Origin: Nymphaea colorata
Taxonomy: Eukaryota > Streptophyta > Magnoliopsida > Nymphaeales > Nymphaeaceae
Assembly: GCF_008831285.2 (NCBI RefSeq)
Contig: NC_045139.1
Coordinates: 30,512,206-30,576,205, forward strand
Direction of reading: 5' to 3'
Length of the DNA stretch: 64,000 nt
The translations under genes were made by a program, and so were the position numbers. Positions 1-13,300 of this stretch are shown here, in pieces. Each line of letters opens with the position of its first letter. Position 1 is the first letter of the stretch. Under the pieces are notes generated by a model that was given only the letters and a program-made list of their open reading frames with translations, made no database searches and was not told the DNA's origin.

Positions 1-749
1 TATGCATCTTAATTAAGATCTAAATCTATGTCAAAATAACGATCAAAACCAGATCTGTGTCTTGATTTCATTCCAATTCCCCAGAAAAAAGAAACAAAAC
101 AAAACAAAAAACAAACTAACTAACTAAACTACTAATCAAGCCCAAGATTATGGTCAAATAGTTAAGAAACCATATCGACGAAGGAAAACATCATGGCCTT
201 TCGTGATACCCATTCATGTCCATGTATAAGTGTTTAAAGCCTATGTATCAATCACCCAAAAGGTTGATGTAGCTACTTGGAGAATCATGCACCTGCGTCA
301 GGTCCTCTGGTTGTTGCTTTTGCCGAAATCAGATCAATGGATGCGACAAATCATAAATCTTTCTGGGTTGCGAAGCACCATTCTTTTCACCATCGATCGT
401 AACCATTCGTTATGACCGCAAGGAACAAGAGCAATCTGAAAGCACAAAGGATTCTTTTTTAGTCAAATCACTTGCTTCAAGTTTCACTTTAAGCAAACTA
501 CCTTATAAGATTAGGTTCTACCATGAGCGGTCCTAATCCATGTCTCATGGCATCCAGCAGCTAAATTTCCCGATTTGAGACAAACATGAATTTGGACATG
601 ATTCTTTTGGCTCTTTAATTCCTACACCGCGCACTTTATGGCTTTTACTAGTGTCTACATCAGCCTGGGAATCAGTATATATTAAGCAGCATTATGGGAT
701 ACCAGCCCAATCTTGATGGACAAGGTGGGACCGAACGAGTATCTGATCC

Positions 750-793
<44 letters not shown>
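750..793. repeat. (TA)n(GA)n compound microsatellite
   Basis: About ten TA units run directly into about eleven GA units. Confidence 0.95.
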
Positions 794-794
<1 letters not shown>

Positions 795-963
795 TACTAC
801 CAATGTCATGCAAAGTTATATCTAGTGGAGGTAGGATCATGTGATACTTAATTCACTATAAGATGATATTTTATAGTCATGTCACATAATAGATGGCGGG
901 TAAAGGGCCAAATGCCAAACCTGGTTCAAATGACCTAGAAAATCACCTTCAACTATTCAAGGC

Positions 964-966
<3 letters not shown>

Positions 967-1041
<75 letters not shown>
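967..1041. repeat. (TA)n(GA)n compound microsatellite
   Basis: A second TA-to-GA compound tract, longer than the one 200 bp upstream and with the same order of motifs. Confidence 0.95.
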
Positions 1042-1043
<2 letters not shown>

Positions 1044-1331
1044 AAAGCTAAGCAATTTTTTTCATGACCTCCCTCTTTGTTAGAGTTGTTGACAAATTAT
1101 AACCAAGATCATATTGCTCTGTGCTGAGTAGGGATGCAGTATATTATACAACCAGACAATAAAAATATACTATAAAAATTTACGACCTAACCTAAGTAAA
1201 TTGCTGAGTCAACTCGCTGACCCACTAACTCGATCAACAACCATTCCAAGTCTGATTCTCAGGTTAGCCAACTATGTTTCCCTTGTTCTTGTTACCCATA
1301 TCTTCTATTTCCTAGTAACTCCAGATTTCAC

Positions 1332-1333
<2 letters not shown>

Positions 1334-1372
<39 letters not shown>
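1334..1372. repeat. (TC)n microsatellite
   Basis: About nineteen uninterrupted TC units. Confidence 0.95.
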
Positions 1373-1374
<2 letters not shown>

Positions 1375-2829
1375 GGTCCGTTACATATTTGAAGTGCCAT
1401 CGTTGTATAAACAAAGCTTAGGCATTGCTATGCACAAGATCCTGAGCCTGGATGCACATGATTGATAAATGTAGTGGCTCTCTGATCCCCCAGCCTGCCA
1501 AACACCTTTCTCCAGGCAGCTGAATTTGTTATAAGCCAATGAGATTAGGAAGGATCAGCATCCAAATATTATAAGAACTTTTGATGGGACATTGAGAAAA
1601 AGTTCACACCCAGTTGTGGCAGTTGAAGTATTTCAGCTTTCTTTACTACCAGACCTGAGCTTGATGGGTTTTTTTAAATCAAACTATAGAAAATACCAAC
1701 GGAGGAATAATTGAGCGGTGCCATTTGCAAGTAGTTAAACATTTTATCTTTTCAAAGGGATGCGATTATGTGGATAGAACCGCATGCCGAAACCAACAGA
1801 AATATGTGAGGGCGTAGCATCATAGATTGCTTGTAATCCATAATCATTCAAACGGCCTTTATTAATTGCATTGGAATCTGTTTTCCTTCTCTTTTTCTTC
1901 TTAGGGGAAGAGAGAGAGAGAGAGTACCAACTCTGGGGACGGTGAGCGATTTGCTATGCAACTGCATGCGGGGTCTGAATTTTCTTATTAATGAAGTATA
2001 TATATATATATATGTGTGTGCGTGTGTGTGGAGAGGGAGAATGAGAGAGAGAGAGAGAGAGAAAGAGACTTGTCTCAAATCTTTGATTTTATGGGTGTAC
2101 ATGTGTGTTAAATCATGGCAACTCGGCAGAACTCCTCCTCAAGGGGTAGGGGTTGACCAGAGGCTAGTCTTCGTTTCAAATCATCAGGGTGTCAACTTTT
2201 TTGTGCTACAAAAGAAGGGTTACCAACATGCAAGTTGAGCTACCGACATGCAAGTTGAAGTCAACGGCAGTGTACATAAATGTCGGCAAAACTCCCTTCA
2301 CATTTATCAGATACCGATTCTGGGTTTGGCGTTGTTAGAGCCAACGGCAGTGTACATAAATAAATACTTCCTGAGAATTTTTGAAAAAGGCTCAAGTTTT
2401 AAAAAAAAATACCTAAAAGTTAACTGAGCGCTCAACTTTTAAAAGAAATTTTCCGAATAGCTGCCACTAAAATGGAAAAAATTAAACTGAAGAGATGATT
2501 TACAAAATCACTCTTGTAAGAGATAGTTTTGATTAAAAGGGATAATTTTATAAATTACCTTCCACTTCAATGGCTCCCAACGGCAGCCATTTGAGAACTT
2601 TTTAGAAGCTGAAGGCATATTTGTTGGCTCTTAAAAGATTGAGATATAAATTGTTATTTGCTTGAAAGTTAGGCGGCTGTTTATAAATTTTTCTGCTTCA
2701 CCACCACAAACTGTTCAATCAACAAGAATATGATATTCAAGTGACCATCAGGACGACAACGTGACCGTCAATGACATGTTTAAGAAATATTATGTTTGTT
2801 CATTTGCAAGTTTTATTAGACAGTTTATC

Positions 2830-2831
<2 letters not shown>

Positions 2832-2865
<34 letters not shown>
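2832..2865. repeat. (TA)n microsatellite
   Basis: About seventeen TA units. Confidence 0.95.
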
Positions 2866-2867
<2 letters not shown>

Positions 2868-4220
2868 AACTGGATTCCTGTAGCTCTCATAGTTTTGACG
2901 AGCGATCAGCCGATCACCAGATACAGTCAAAGAGACCGCAAATAGAAGACTGAAATGAAACCTCCAGCACAACCGTCGCATCCTTGTCCCTCAACAGTCA
3001 CCCAAATAAGAGAAAAGGGGGTCATACATCGCATTGGAATTGACTCAAAAAAAAAAAAAGACAGCATGATAAACAGCAAAATCTAACTTGAACCTTCCAC
3101 CAAAGGCGAGAGGAAACAGCAAATAAACTTGACCAACGTAAGAAAATTGACCTGCTAATAATCCGTCGATGTTGATCAAAAGATGAACAAGATTGGGTTT
3201 ATTTCCAAATATTGGCTATCTTTCCAAAGCTTTGAGACACGATAACATAGCTGGTTGGATTGAGCCAGAATAACAATAACACGGCTGGTTGCAGCTGGGT
3301 TAGGAACACAGGAAGAACATGTCTCTAGTTCTATTTTCATGCACCATATTTTTACATTTTAAGTGGTAGGGCAATACCTAAGTTAAAATGCACCACACAG
3401 CATGCATGATACCGCCGATGCAGGGAGAACCTTCAAGCCTTTTAAAAGGTTGGCTCATCAAGCGAAGTTTGAGTAGCTCGAATGGTCTAAAGTTTCAAGC
3501 CTGTGCATGCCTTGTTTGGGTTTGTAGTTAGACAGTTCAAAACGGAAAAGTAGTTCTGCTTCAAAACTAAGAAGGACCACGCCTTCCTCATCCAAGTGCT
3601 ATAACCAAAACCGTCGTCGTAAAGAAAATTTTTGCGTCGTTGGAATACTGTTGACTGCTTGAAAATTTTCGTTTGAACGGTACAGCTCAAAATCTTACGC
3701 TATCCACGGCCAATAGAGAAGTTATGTCCTAATAAAGACGTCTTGATTCTGAAAGAGCAGCAACACGCGGGTAAACGGAAAAAAAGGTTGAGATACACGC
3801 AGCGACTGGATTTATAAAATAGTGCGGCTACCAAGGAAGCAATGACCGCATAAGGGCAGTCTCGTGAATGAAATGCAGGTACCCAACAAAATTCTATTCA
3901 TAAAATAAAGGAGTGTGAAAAAAAATTGACAGAAAGATGATGAAGAGAAGGGCAAGATGTACCTAAGATTTACTCCAAAACTCCAATCTCTAGCAATATC
4001 TGTATTTGCACATATCATGCCTTGTCCGACGAGTTTAAAAAGAACAACTCTGCTGAATGTCATGTCTCGAAGCAAAACTATTTAAATAGACAAGAAAAGA
4101 CAGATTGGCCCTATCACTTGTGGAACACGAAAATGGGTAGAGAGTGCAAATGCAAGTTCTGTGCCTCACTACGAGTAACTCGGGAACTGCAAGAACCAGG
4201 TAAAACCAGATATGCCAAAC

Positions 4221-7200
4221 TCAGAAAACTCTTATCGCCCTTCCCATCGTACTCTTCAGGTACAGGCATCTCACCTATTCAACCAGAAAAGGGGTAAAAT
4301 GTCAGTACCTGATGAAGAAATTCACATAAATTCACATTTGAAGTAAAAACCAAACAGAATTCAGGACATAGAAACCTTAAGGGCCATTTGGCACTAGGAA
4401 CAGCCTGTGAGTGTCAACAAATCTGCCCCAAATTTGGGGTAGATTCTAAACACTTAAATGAATCTCCTCCAATTTTTGGGCAGATTCATGAAATACTCAA
4501 ACAATGTTCCTAATGCCAAACGGTCCCGTTAGCTAAAACAGGTTTTAGACGTCACTCTTCTGTAATTGCCACATAAGACGGTACAAATGCACTCATAATC
4601 TTTAAGACAGAAAATGAGGGGCAAACCAAAAGCATAGATATAAAGCAATTTGGAGACAATAAAAACCAAAAAAAAAAAAAACAAGGGCTCTCTCTGTCGA
4701 TAAACAGAGGTATATAAGCAACCGAAACAAATGAAAATTGTTCTGTGAACCGTACCATACTACCAAGGTTACTCAAGAGAGAAAAAAACAAACGGAGACC
4801 ATGACATGGGAAAGTAGTTGAATTCTTTCAGGAAAATAAAACAACACTTACGTTTTGCCAATTTTTCTTCAAGAGTGATACGAGGAAGTTGACACTCAGT
4901 TGCACATTCTGAATAATCTGCTTCTCCTCCATGGCACAATTTCCAACAGCAACTCCCATGCAGAGGACCTTCTTAAGTTGGAACTTGACCATAGCTTTGG
5001 TTTCATTTACTTTTGCCTCCAGAGACTCCTGATGTGTAACAAGCGTTGGAAACTTTCCAGCCTTGTTAAGTCCTGGACCAAGAAGCCTTGGAATCTGCTT
5101 GATGACAGCTTCAGATGCAAGAAAAGCATGGTACTTCTTAGCAAGCTTTTTTACCAGCTTCTTGTTCTTGTTCATTTTCTTCAAACCTTCAACATCCATG
5201 TAATCCAGTCCGATCTTCTCGGCCTGCAATTTGCCCACGAGACTAAATCAAACATTTGATCCACCATGAACATTAACATTCGGATCTGAAACACATTAGA
5301 ACACTTCCACACGCTTACCTCTTCCACATGCTGAGCATCTCCAAGCATGCAAACTTTCATTTTTGGACGGGGAATGTGAGGTAATTTCACAGAGCCACTG
5401 AAACGTTTGTCCTTCTGCGGATCATAGTTTTTCAAGCCAATTTGAAGCTCAATTGTCTCAGTGAACTTCCGCTTTTTCTCTTTTGCCTCACCAACGACCT
5501 GAGTGATAGCTTCCCTCAACGCATCACTCTGGAGCTTACTGTGAATCATTGAACAAACAATCAATTGTGAATTTTCTACAAACATGTCCTAGAAAAACAA
5601 ACTACATTTGAAAATACACAGAGAACAAGCAAACACGAAAGTTTGTAAAGGGTAAAGCACAAAAATGAACCCAATGCAACAGGAAGCAGGAAATGTTAGT
5701 AAATGCTGCCTCTTTATAAGTGTACTAAAAGAGCACAAAACAAACAGACATATGCCTTACACTCTAAATTAATAAAGTGAATCCACATATCTGTCAGTTG
5801 TCACAATAGCCAAAACCATTCTTGCCAAAGCTTTCCTCAAAATTTCACAATTTTGAAAATATAGATGACAAGAAAGGTTAGTATTATACTGCATCAGTTA
5901 GCTCACACTTGTCACCTGGACTGAAGGTTTTTGATCCTGCACTTACATTTCAAAATCCTCAACCTTAACGCCATACTTTTTGCTGAAAGACTCACGTGTA
6001 ATTGCTATTTAAATGAGTTCCACCTCAGTTCCTTGATTGAAGGTTATACATCCAGGCCTTCCATGTCTTGAACAGCCTCTACAACGTTGTAGAGCTCACT
6101 TTAACACCATAGGCACACAAGTCATGCTCCCAAAACCTCTATAAAACCTTTATTTTCAACTTCCCAACTTAATAACCACCTCCTCTTCAATGTTAACCGG
6201 AAACCAGTATATTACTATTGCCCATACTACTGATTTCCAAGCAACCACAAGCTAACGCAGAATAGCAATTAGTATAATCAGAAACCTACTTGAGAGATTT
6301 CCTCTCTTTCACAACTCACTTTCTGGGCTAGGATTCCACAAGAAGCGAGATGTGACTCAAAGCCTTGACCTGTCTTCAAAAACGGCATCTTGTCCTACAA
6401 TAGCTTAAGGTACAAATTATGTAGCAACAACAGTAGCTGACTTACCTAGGAATCAATTCGTCTATTGAATGCAGGAAAAGAGGTAAGATCTTTGCAAACC
6501 AGCACCTATTGGGTAGTGTTTGGATGATAAGGCGGCAAAAACTTGTTTTTAGCCTCATATGCCAATAACCTGGTTCTCATTTTGTGTGAATGAAACAACA
6601 GGACTGATATTAGAAAAAATTGTAAAAAGCATTTTTACAATGGTGGTTATTTTCCAGCCAATTACTAGTCCGAAAATGTACTAGTAAGCCTACCTATGCC
6701 AGGTTACCTTGCCAGCCCTTTTGTGGAAGGTAATGGACGGAGTATTCAAAAATCTGGCCAAAACTACATTTTTTTATAACATGCAAGAGTTCTGGTATCC
6801 ACCGGAAAAATGTGGCCAGCACAGGTAGCTTGTGCTGGGCAACCAAAGACGGCTCATTTACCAGCAGGCAAAACAATAAGACAAAAAAGAGATCAAAGTT
6901 CAAATTTTTTCTGCCCATATCGGTTAGACCAAGGCTTGATATCCATCCCATCACCGGCAATGTTAAAGAAATGGGAATAGCATCTGTGACCACATCCCCC
7001 TCACCCAACCACTGCCCCACCCTAACCAAGAACACACACAAAGGTTTTGGCATTCTTAACCATCCCACCATCAGAGGGAGTGGCTCCCACTCTCCCTTTC
7101 CGATCAGATCTCTCTCACGCAGGTTGCTCTTGTTCTAAACTTCAGAGAAAGAACATCCAGGCAACGAGTAATCTTTCTTGGAGCCTTTCTTGGGTTACGA

Positions 7201-7991
7201 GTTATGACCCAATTTAAGTAAAACTTAGATTTGGGCAAACTGAATAGGCAGCTAACCAGGTTTTAGTTGGCATTACCACATTTCTAACCATGTTTATTAA
7301 AATTTATCTCTATTTATTTTGAACTGGTACAAAGTCTTTGGGGCTTGAGATAAAATTGTACCTTTGAGTATGACACGGCCTCCCCTTCTAGAGATCTCGT
7401 GACAAATTAACGATAAACCTCCACCCCAAGCCCGGCTCTCCACAGAAAGAACTAAGTGGTAACGCATCCTTTTGCAATTGTTCGAGGTTTATTTCTAATC
7501 GAGAAAGAATAACAACAGCCAATATAATTCTGGAATGCTACCCTCAATGGAAACAAATCACATTGTCGCCATCCAACACTCTAAAGGCAAGCAAATCTTA
7601 AGCGAACTCAGAAACACTGAAACTTGAATGGTGTTCCCGAAACAACGCCTATTCCACCGCCTATTCCACCAGATCACAACATCGTATTCTCAGAATAAAT
7701 TAAATTAATCAACAAATATCCAGCAAAACAGCATCGAAGTCATCCAGATCGACCAACCAGTTCACCTCAACATCCATTTCAATCGCTGGATACAACTGCA
7801 TGTCATTCGAACGCGAACCAGCCATTTTCTCCAGACCATAATGACAGTAACTCTCCAAAAAACCACTCAAAAATGGCGAAACTAACAGAGTGTGCAATCC
7901 ATAGAACACATGGCCATGCCTAAGTAAACTGAATCAATCGAATCCTATCGACACTTAGAGGAAGAGAGAATTAAAAACCAAAATACCTCAT
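4221..7991 (-). CDS. RPL10A: 60S ribosomal protein L10a (uL1)
   Basis: Ribosomal protein uL1 of the large subunit L1 stalk, which acts in cytosolic translation. Coding exons on the minus strand are 7991-7987 (ATGAG only), 5538-5319, 5223-4852 and 4274-4221. They total 651 nt, so 216 residues, the usual plant length. All junctions are GT-AG and the frame closes exactly. The protein starts [12 protein letters not shown]. It contains [20 protein letters not shown] (residues 34-53), [18 protein letters not shown] and the conserved [15 protein letters not shown] near the C-terminus, and it ends in GRAIRVF before TGA. The last exon was found by matching the [10 protein letters not shown] motif after the splice acceptor at 4276-4275. 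A further intron (8316-8019) lies in the 5' untranslated region. Intron 3 holds a MITE-like element. The family assignment is certain; which paralogue it is cannot be told. Confidence 0.96.
4381..4527. mobile_element. Small inverted-repeat element (MITE-like) in RPL10A intron 3
   Basis: A 147-bp element with terminal inverted repeats. The left end reads GGGCCATTTGGCACTAGGAA and the right end, reverse-complemented, reads GGGACCGTTTGGCATTAGGA. Nested inside are a second inverted pair (ATCTGCCCCAAA and TTTGGGCAGAT) and a third (GATTCT/GAATC), so the whole unit could fold into one hairpin. It has no coding capacity. I see no clear target duplication, so the superfamily is open. Confidence 0.8.
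5539..7986 (-). other. Intron 1 of RPL10A
   Basis: A 2448-bp intron between the five-base first coding exon and the main coding exons. The donor is GTATTT at 7986-7981 and the acceptor AG is at 5540-5539. Open frames on both strands around 6.7-7.1 kb resemble no protein I know, and I see no coding signal. Confidence 0.8.
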
Positions 7992-8018
7992 CCCAGCTTC
8001 TCAGCTGTGTCTTCAAGC

Positions 8019-8316
8019 CTGGTAAAACAAAACAACAAAGAAGAAAAATCACACATCAGACAGAAGAACCCAACACGAGTTGTGCATTCTCAACAAAGAC
8101 AACAAAAAAGAAACCACAAATTAAAGCGATCAGAAAAGATGAAAACGAGGGAAAAGAACCACAAATTGCAACACCAAGGGACCCGATTGGAAGAAACGAA
8201 GAGGCCCTTAAAATCGTAGAAATCAACCCCAAAGAATTCGAACCACGAGGAATCGACAGAAACGGAAAATGAAAACGAAAGCATGAACTCGGAGGTAGGT
8301 TCAAGAGGCAACTCAC
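8019..8316 (-). other. Intron in the 5' untranslated region of RPL10A
   Basis: The donor GTGAGT lies at 8316-8311 and a pyrimidine-rich acceptor ends in AG at 8020-8019. The following exon (8018-7987) carries the start codon and ends right after ATGAG. This is inferred from splice consensus and from the need for a start codon that fits exon 2. Confidence 0.7.
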
Positions 8317-8398
8317 CGGCGGAACCCGATGGATCGGGGAGAGAGTGGGGAGGGAGGGGACGGGGAAAGAAGCAACGAAGCGGAGGCGATTAGGTCTA

Positions 8399-8406
8399 AA
8401 ACCCTA
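8399..8406 (+). promoter_or_regulatory. Telo-box (AAACCCTA) of RPL10A
   Basis: AAACCCTA lies about 400 bp upstream of the start codon, near the expected transcription start. Telo-boxes are known hallmarks of plant ribosomal protein promoters and 5' leaders. A site II-type TGGGCT lies at 8652-8657, and that pairing is typical of growth-related translation genes. Confidence 0.6.
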
Positions 8407-8410
8407 GAAG

Positions 8411-10327
8411 GTCAGAAACAGGATATAAGGAAATTCTACATAGAAGAGAAATGGACACATGAGGACGTCGCCTATATACTCTCAGATGAGGTCATTTTAT
8501 TCACCGTTCCGACCTTAGATCGACGGCTAGGATCCTCAGAATGGAGCATCCTACGAGACGTCGATTAACACGAGAGGTGAAATCTCGACCGCTCAATTTT
8601 TAGATTGGATCGTGCAAGTCAGAGCAAGCAATACCACTTATTACTTATTAGTGGGCTGATGTGCGCTATTTACATATTGGTACCTTGTCGATTTTTGTTT
8701 ATTTATAAATGAGTGTCTTTTAGATGTGGAATTTTAAATCTAAAACATTAACAATTTATCTAGACTAAAACCTGAATCCAAATTTCATTGTTAACATTTC
8801 GCTCTGGTCTTGAACAAAATTTTACTCAAGCATTTACGAGCACCTAAACAAGATCTGCATCTGCTGCCTTATTTCAGGACTACTTATGAAACCAACCTTG
8901 TAGATCATACCTAGAGGGTCAAATTTTTTCTGAATAATGCAAGATTATTAAGCTTCCATGACTACTTATATATACGCTTTGAGGCAAACAAACTGGAGTT
9001 ATAGTAAATTATCACACCCTCTAGGAAGGGGATGTTCTTTAGAAGTACACTAAGCTGCTATTGATTCGTAAAATTTATTTGTATATAAATTTTTCGAATT
9101 TTAGTTTAACTTACATTAGAAAGTTTGAAAATTTCTATTTCGTCTCCTATTAAAATTTTGAAACTAAAGTTTGATCTGATACAAGATTTATGTGCACACT
9201 GTATTGATCGAAGATCGAATTTCATAACATACCTCAACTGGCACTAGCTTGAGTTGAGTTAATTTGATGAAAATGGTTGGTTTTTGCTATTGATATCTTA
9301 AAATTAGATGGTAGATGTTTTTTTTTTTTATCGATGGAAAGTTAAGTAAGACCATCTAGGTACATTCACAAGACAAGACGAAGAATATTTCTTATGCTTC
9401 TTGAAGGGAAAAAGAAAATCATTTTTGCTGCTTTTACAGTTGGCTTGAAAACAAATAAATACAGAGATGTCTTTAGTTCTCTCTCCGAAAAACTTGAAGG
9501 CCTGCTCTCAACAATATTGAAAAGATGAATATTTTCTTATTATTGCCAAATATTGTGCATGTTGTTTAAAATTTTCCCCTTTCTTAATTAATTAGGGACG
9601 CGTTCTTAAACTCTTTTTTTCTCTCAGTCCTTTCTTTACGTAAACAAAACTAGAGACATCTTCTCCAGGACATGTTTAATGTTTTGACTTATTTGTATTC
9701 CTTTGAGTGTCCACGGTAACAAAAACACGGCGTTAGTGTTTCATAAATCTTTTTTAAATATTTGGATAGATTCATCAAAGACTTTCAAAAATTAGGGCAG
9801 ATTCATATAAAACATTATCGCAGTGTTCGATGAATCTACTATAAAAAACAGATTTATCCAAAAACAAATTTATCCATTCCCTTTTGCCTATTTCCATGTG
9901 TCATAGACTAATTGGAAATTGTAACAATATTGCATAAGCAAGTTTTAAAGGCATTTAATTTACCACATTTACTTACGTCTTCAATAGTATTGAGTGTTTC
10001 CCCTCCGTTCCCATGGTTTTTACATTTTTCCTTTAATGATTTTGAAATTAGGTAACTTGCTCTCGATCCTTTACTTGCCCCTTTGTGCAACCAATGCTTG
10101 TTTTTGCTTTATTTTTTATTAAAAGGCAAAGAGAAAAGCTAGTCCTGAACATTATTGGGAATAAAATAATAGTAAAAGACTGAAGAACAGGAGTACACAT
10201 GCATATACTTTATTTAAACACTTTGTTCTCAATTCCACAACCCTTCTTCTGTGTACACATGCATATACTCATCTGTGGCAATTACAGAATGGGAGTGGGT
10301 ACAAAGAATAAGATGGTTCTTGATAGT
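8411..10327. other. Intergenic: RPL10A promoter side to trehalase 3' end
   Basis: AT-rich sequence without a recognisable gene. The segment around 9.72-9.87 kb contains copies of an AGATTCATNNAA-type motif like that inside the MITE at 4381-4527, in both orientations, and may be a decayed relative. The right end should include the 3' untranslated region of trehalase. Confidence 0.5.
8652..8657 (+). promoter_or_regulatory. Site II-type element (TGGGCT)
   Basis: TGGGCY matches the site II motif bound by TCP factors. It is found upstream with the telo-box in many plant ribosomal protein genes. A six-base match can occur by chance, and the support comes from the pairing. Confidence 0.4.
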
Positions 10328-13300
10328 TTAGACGGGACAGCTTAGGCTCTGTCCGTTTGGCCATCCGAATTCCTCCAAAAATGCCAACACCACACCGTTC
10401 GACCAGCCAAAACCAGTCTGCAAAACAAGATAGAGAGGAGAAAAATCATCACGTTTCTTTTGAAAATATTGCTGTGATTTCATTGCAATCCGGGACTTAT
10501 TTGAGATGATTCTAGTGCTGAGACGTGTATCATCTTTTAATAAGAGAAAAAGTTTCTTTCCCATATGTTTTTGTTCGCATTTTATGTTGTATAGATGCCC
10601 AACATTTCACGGAGGAATTTCTTAGGAAAAAAGAAGAAAGCAAATAGGCTTACGGTGCCACTGTTTCCCACAAGTGCAAGTTTTTTTACCACGCTTGGAA
10701 TCATAACAGAAGCAGAAACATCCAACTAGATTACATGCTTGGAAATGAAATGACGAAAGGTGGAAACTATGAGGGTATTCTATTCACGAACACACATATC
10801 TGGAGGATGCAAACGTTACGAAAGTGACGATGCGATGGCAGGACAACCAAACACCGTGTTGGCATCCCAAGAGGTGCATTTTTTGTTATTCCTGTTTATA
10901 GGACGCTAGGAACTGGATCCCATTCCCTGGAGCAGAAATCAAACACCCTCGAATTGCCTGTCAGGTTGGTTCAGTCACATGGCCACTAGAAGGAAGATAC
11001 TTTCAATTTCTCATGCATCACTGTTGTGGGCTCTATAATTCAAATAAATGAAAAGTAAAAGAACATAATACTAACTGATTAACTTTGCATCGAAAAGTTC
11101 CTTTCATGGAGGTTATGCCCCCTATTGTGTATTCAGAAACCATAAGCAATCTCAGCGGAACCTTTATCTGTTAGAATTCTTTCATGAATATGAAAACAAG
11201 TGCAATATGTTTTGTATTCAATGACGGCAAGCTGTTGTTTACCCAAAAAAAGAAGAGGGATGAAGAAAAGCTAGCGATATCTTTAATTTGGAATTCATAT
11301 ATGCAATAGCAACCAATTACAGAAAGTAAAAAGAGAACAGACATAGATTACCTGCGGTGAATACTCGCCACCACCTCCGGCCGTCCCACATTCTTCAACA
11401 TTATATTTCTCATGCATCTTGCCTGATTGCTTGTACCCATCATAATTTATTTGAAGCCATCTCAAGGCAATGTCTTTTGCTAGGGTTTTAGCTTCATCTG
11501 AATTGGACTTTACTAAGCCTTCAACAATCAAGTGCTGCATTGGAGGCCACCCATTGGGGGCATCCCTGTAAACAAAAAGTAGGTTCCAGATCTCAGATGT
11601 TAGATGTAGATTAACCAAATGATTCATATTAGGAATAAAACTGTAGGTTACAAACCACTGTTGGCCTGAATTTGTCAGTGATGTCGAGATTCCACCTTTC
11701 TTTAGTAGTCCAGAACTGACAAGGGCACTTGCTGCTTTTTTCACCATATCACCTTTTCAGATAAGAATAGTTCCGTCAGACGTGGATCACACACATACAA
11801 GAATTTGGTGCTAAAGATTCAACACTAAGGGGAAAGTTCTTTTGCTGTATGAATAGTCGGCAGAAAATTAGCTAAAGGAGGGTCCTGATGGGGAAATCAA
11901 GGCCATATATATCAACTATCAAGCCACACAGTGATAGCCATTTACCAGGAATCGTTTCTCTACTTACAACAGGGATTAAGTGATAAATTTCTAAGAAAAC
12001 AATCTCTGAACAGCTCATAAAAAAATCAAGCACATGTTTGCTGCTGACAAGTTCATGCGAGACAACTTGAGACACGTTTGTTTGCTGTGATTCATGAATT
12101 TTCTCAACTTCCCTAATCCTTTGCCATTTACAGAAAAGAATCATAATATTCACCAAATATGCAAAGTGTACACTGTTCTCTGGATGTTAAAGATCCTAAC
12201 CAGCAATCACATCAAAAGCTCCAGTTTCAAATGAATTGCTTAAGGAAGCTTGATTTACAAACCTGAAGTCAGACTACCAATCCACAAAGGAACAAAATTT
12301 GAGGCGAAAACATTTTGGTTTTGGTTGCTAGCTTGCCATATGTGGGGTTCCTGAAAAAGTAAGAGAAACAAACTTGGGACATGGATAACAACAAAAGGGC
12401 ATGAAGCAACATTGTCTGGAACAACGTAATAAGAATGTAAAACTCTTAATTACTGTACACCTCTGAAGTGCTTGAGTTGCCAAACCAATAATCAAGCCAC
12501 TGACCCCTCTCAGTGTTCCAGAAGACTGAGTTCATTGCTTCAATCCGAAGCTTGGATGCTGCCTCATATGCTTCAGATACCGATGCATTTCCCAGAATTA
12601 TTGCAAAATGTGCCAGGTCAAGCTCCATCTGCAGGATTAGATAAAATGCTTACGAGCGTAAAACTTCACCGACGAAATTTCTTTAAGAAATGAAGCATAC
12701 CTTCAGAATATATGTGTTCAGGTCTACTGGTATTATTGATGTTGTTCTCAATGTCGTGAGGTCCGGTGGAGAACTGAATTGAAAAAAAAGGAGCAACCAC
12801 ACGTGCCCAGGGAAAAACAACAAAAAAGCAAAAATAACGTGACCACCAATCTCAGAAAATCTCCACCTTGCTTGTGACAAGATCATATTATGGAGATTCA
12901 CCTCAGCTGGAACATGTTCTAGATGCAGTGATTCACTTGCAGTAAGATATACAAAAGTACCTCTCTACACCAAAATGAATAAATAAACAATTCTTTCCCA
13001 CACAGCATGGTATTTAGCACAAAGAGTGTGAACATGTAAGACTCCTCTGCTCTGGTGGATATGTCGTCAAGTTGGGGATTTTGTAAACATGTAGTTTGGT
13101 ATAAAGGAAAGCACAAAAACTAGAGTTTCATTGTCAACAAACCAGTGAAAGCTAAAATTAGAGGCATCAACCATTAGATTTCCTGAAAAAAACAAGGGAA
13201 GAGATGGAAGAAATTGTACTACCTCATCCATCGAGTGCTGAAATCCCATCCAGATTCGGCTGTCGAAGCTATTTCATGGTAGAGGTGCTCCTTCTCCGTG

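Larger units (their letters stand above)
1..4220. other. Intergenic, microsatellite-rich region
   Basis: I see no supportable gene here. The stretch holds several dinucleotide microsatellites, listed separately, and AT-rich unique-looking DNA. Short open frames overlap (GA)n/(TA)n tracts and encode low-complexity peptides. The right end is the 3' flank of the RPL10A gene, transcribed leftwards, so some of the sequence just below 4221 should be its 3' untranslated region. Confidence 0.6.

Noticed and set aside
1848-2238. Overlapping open frames on both strands around a (TA)n/(GA)n region
   Set aside because: The peptides are mostly SLSLSL or YIYIYI runs produced by the microsatellites; no start context, splice sites or family similarity.
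6694-7138. Frames of about 110-125 codons on both strands
   Set aside because: They lie in RPL10A intron 1, show no family match and have low-complexity stretches.
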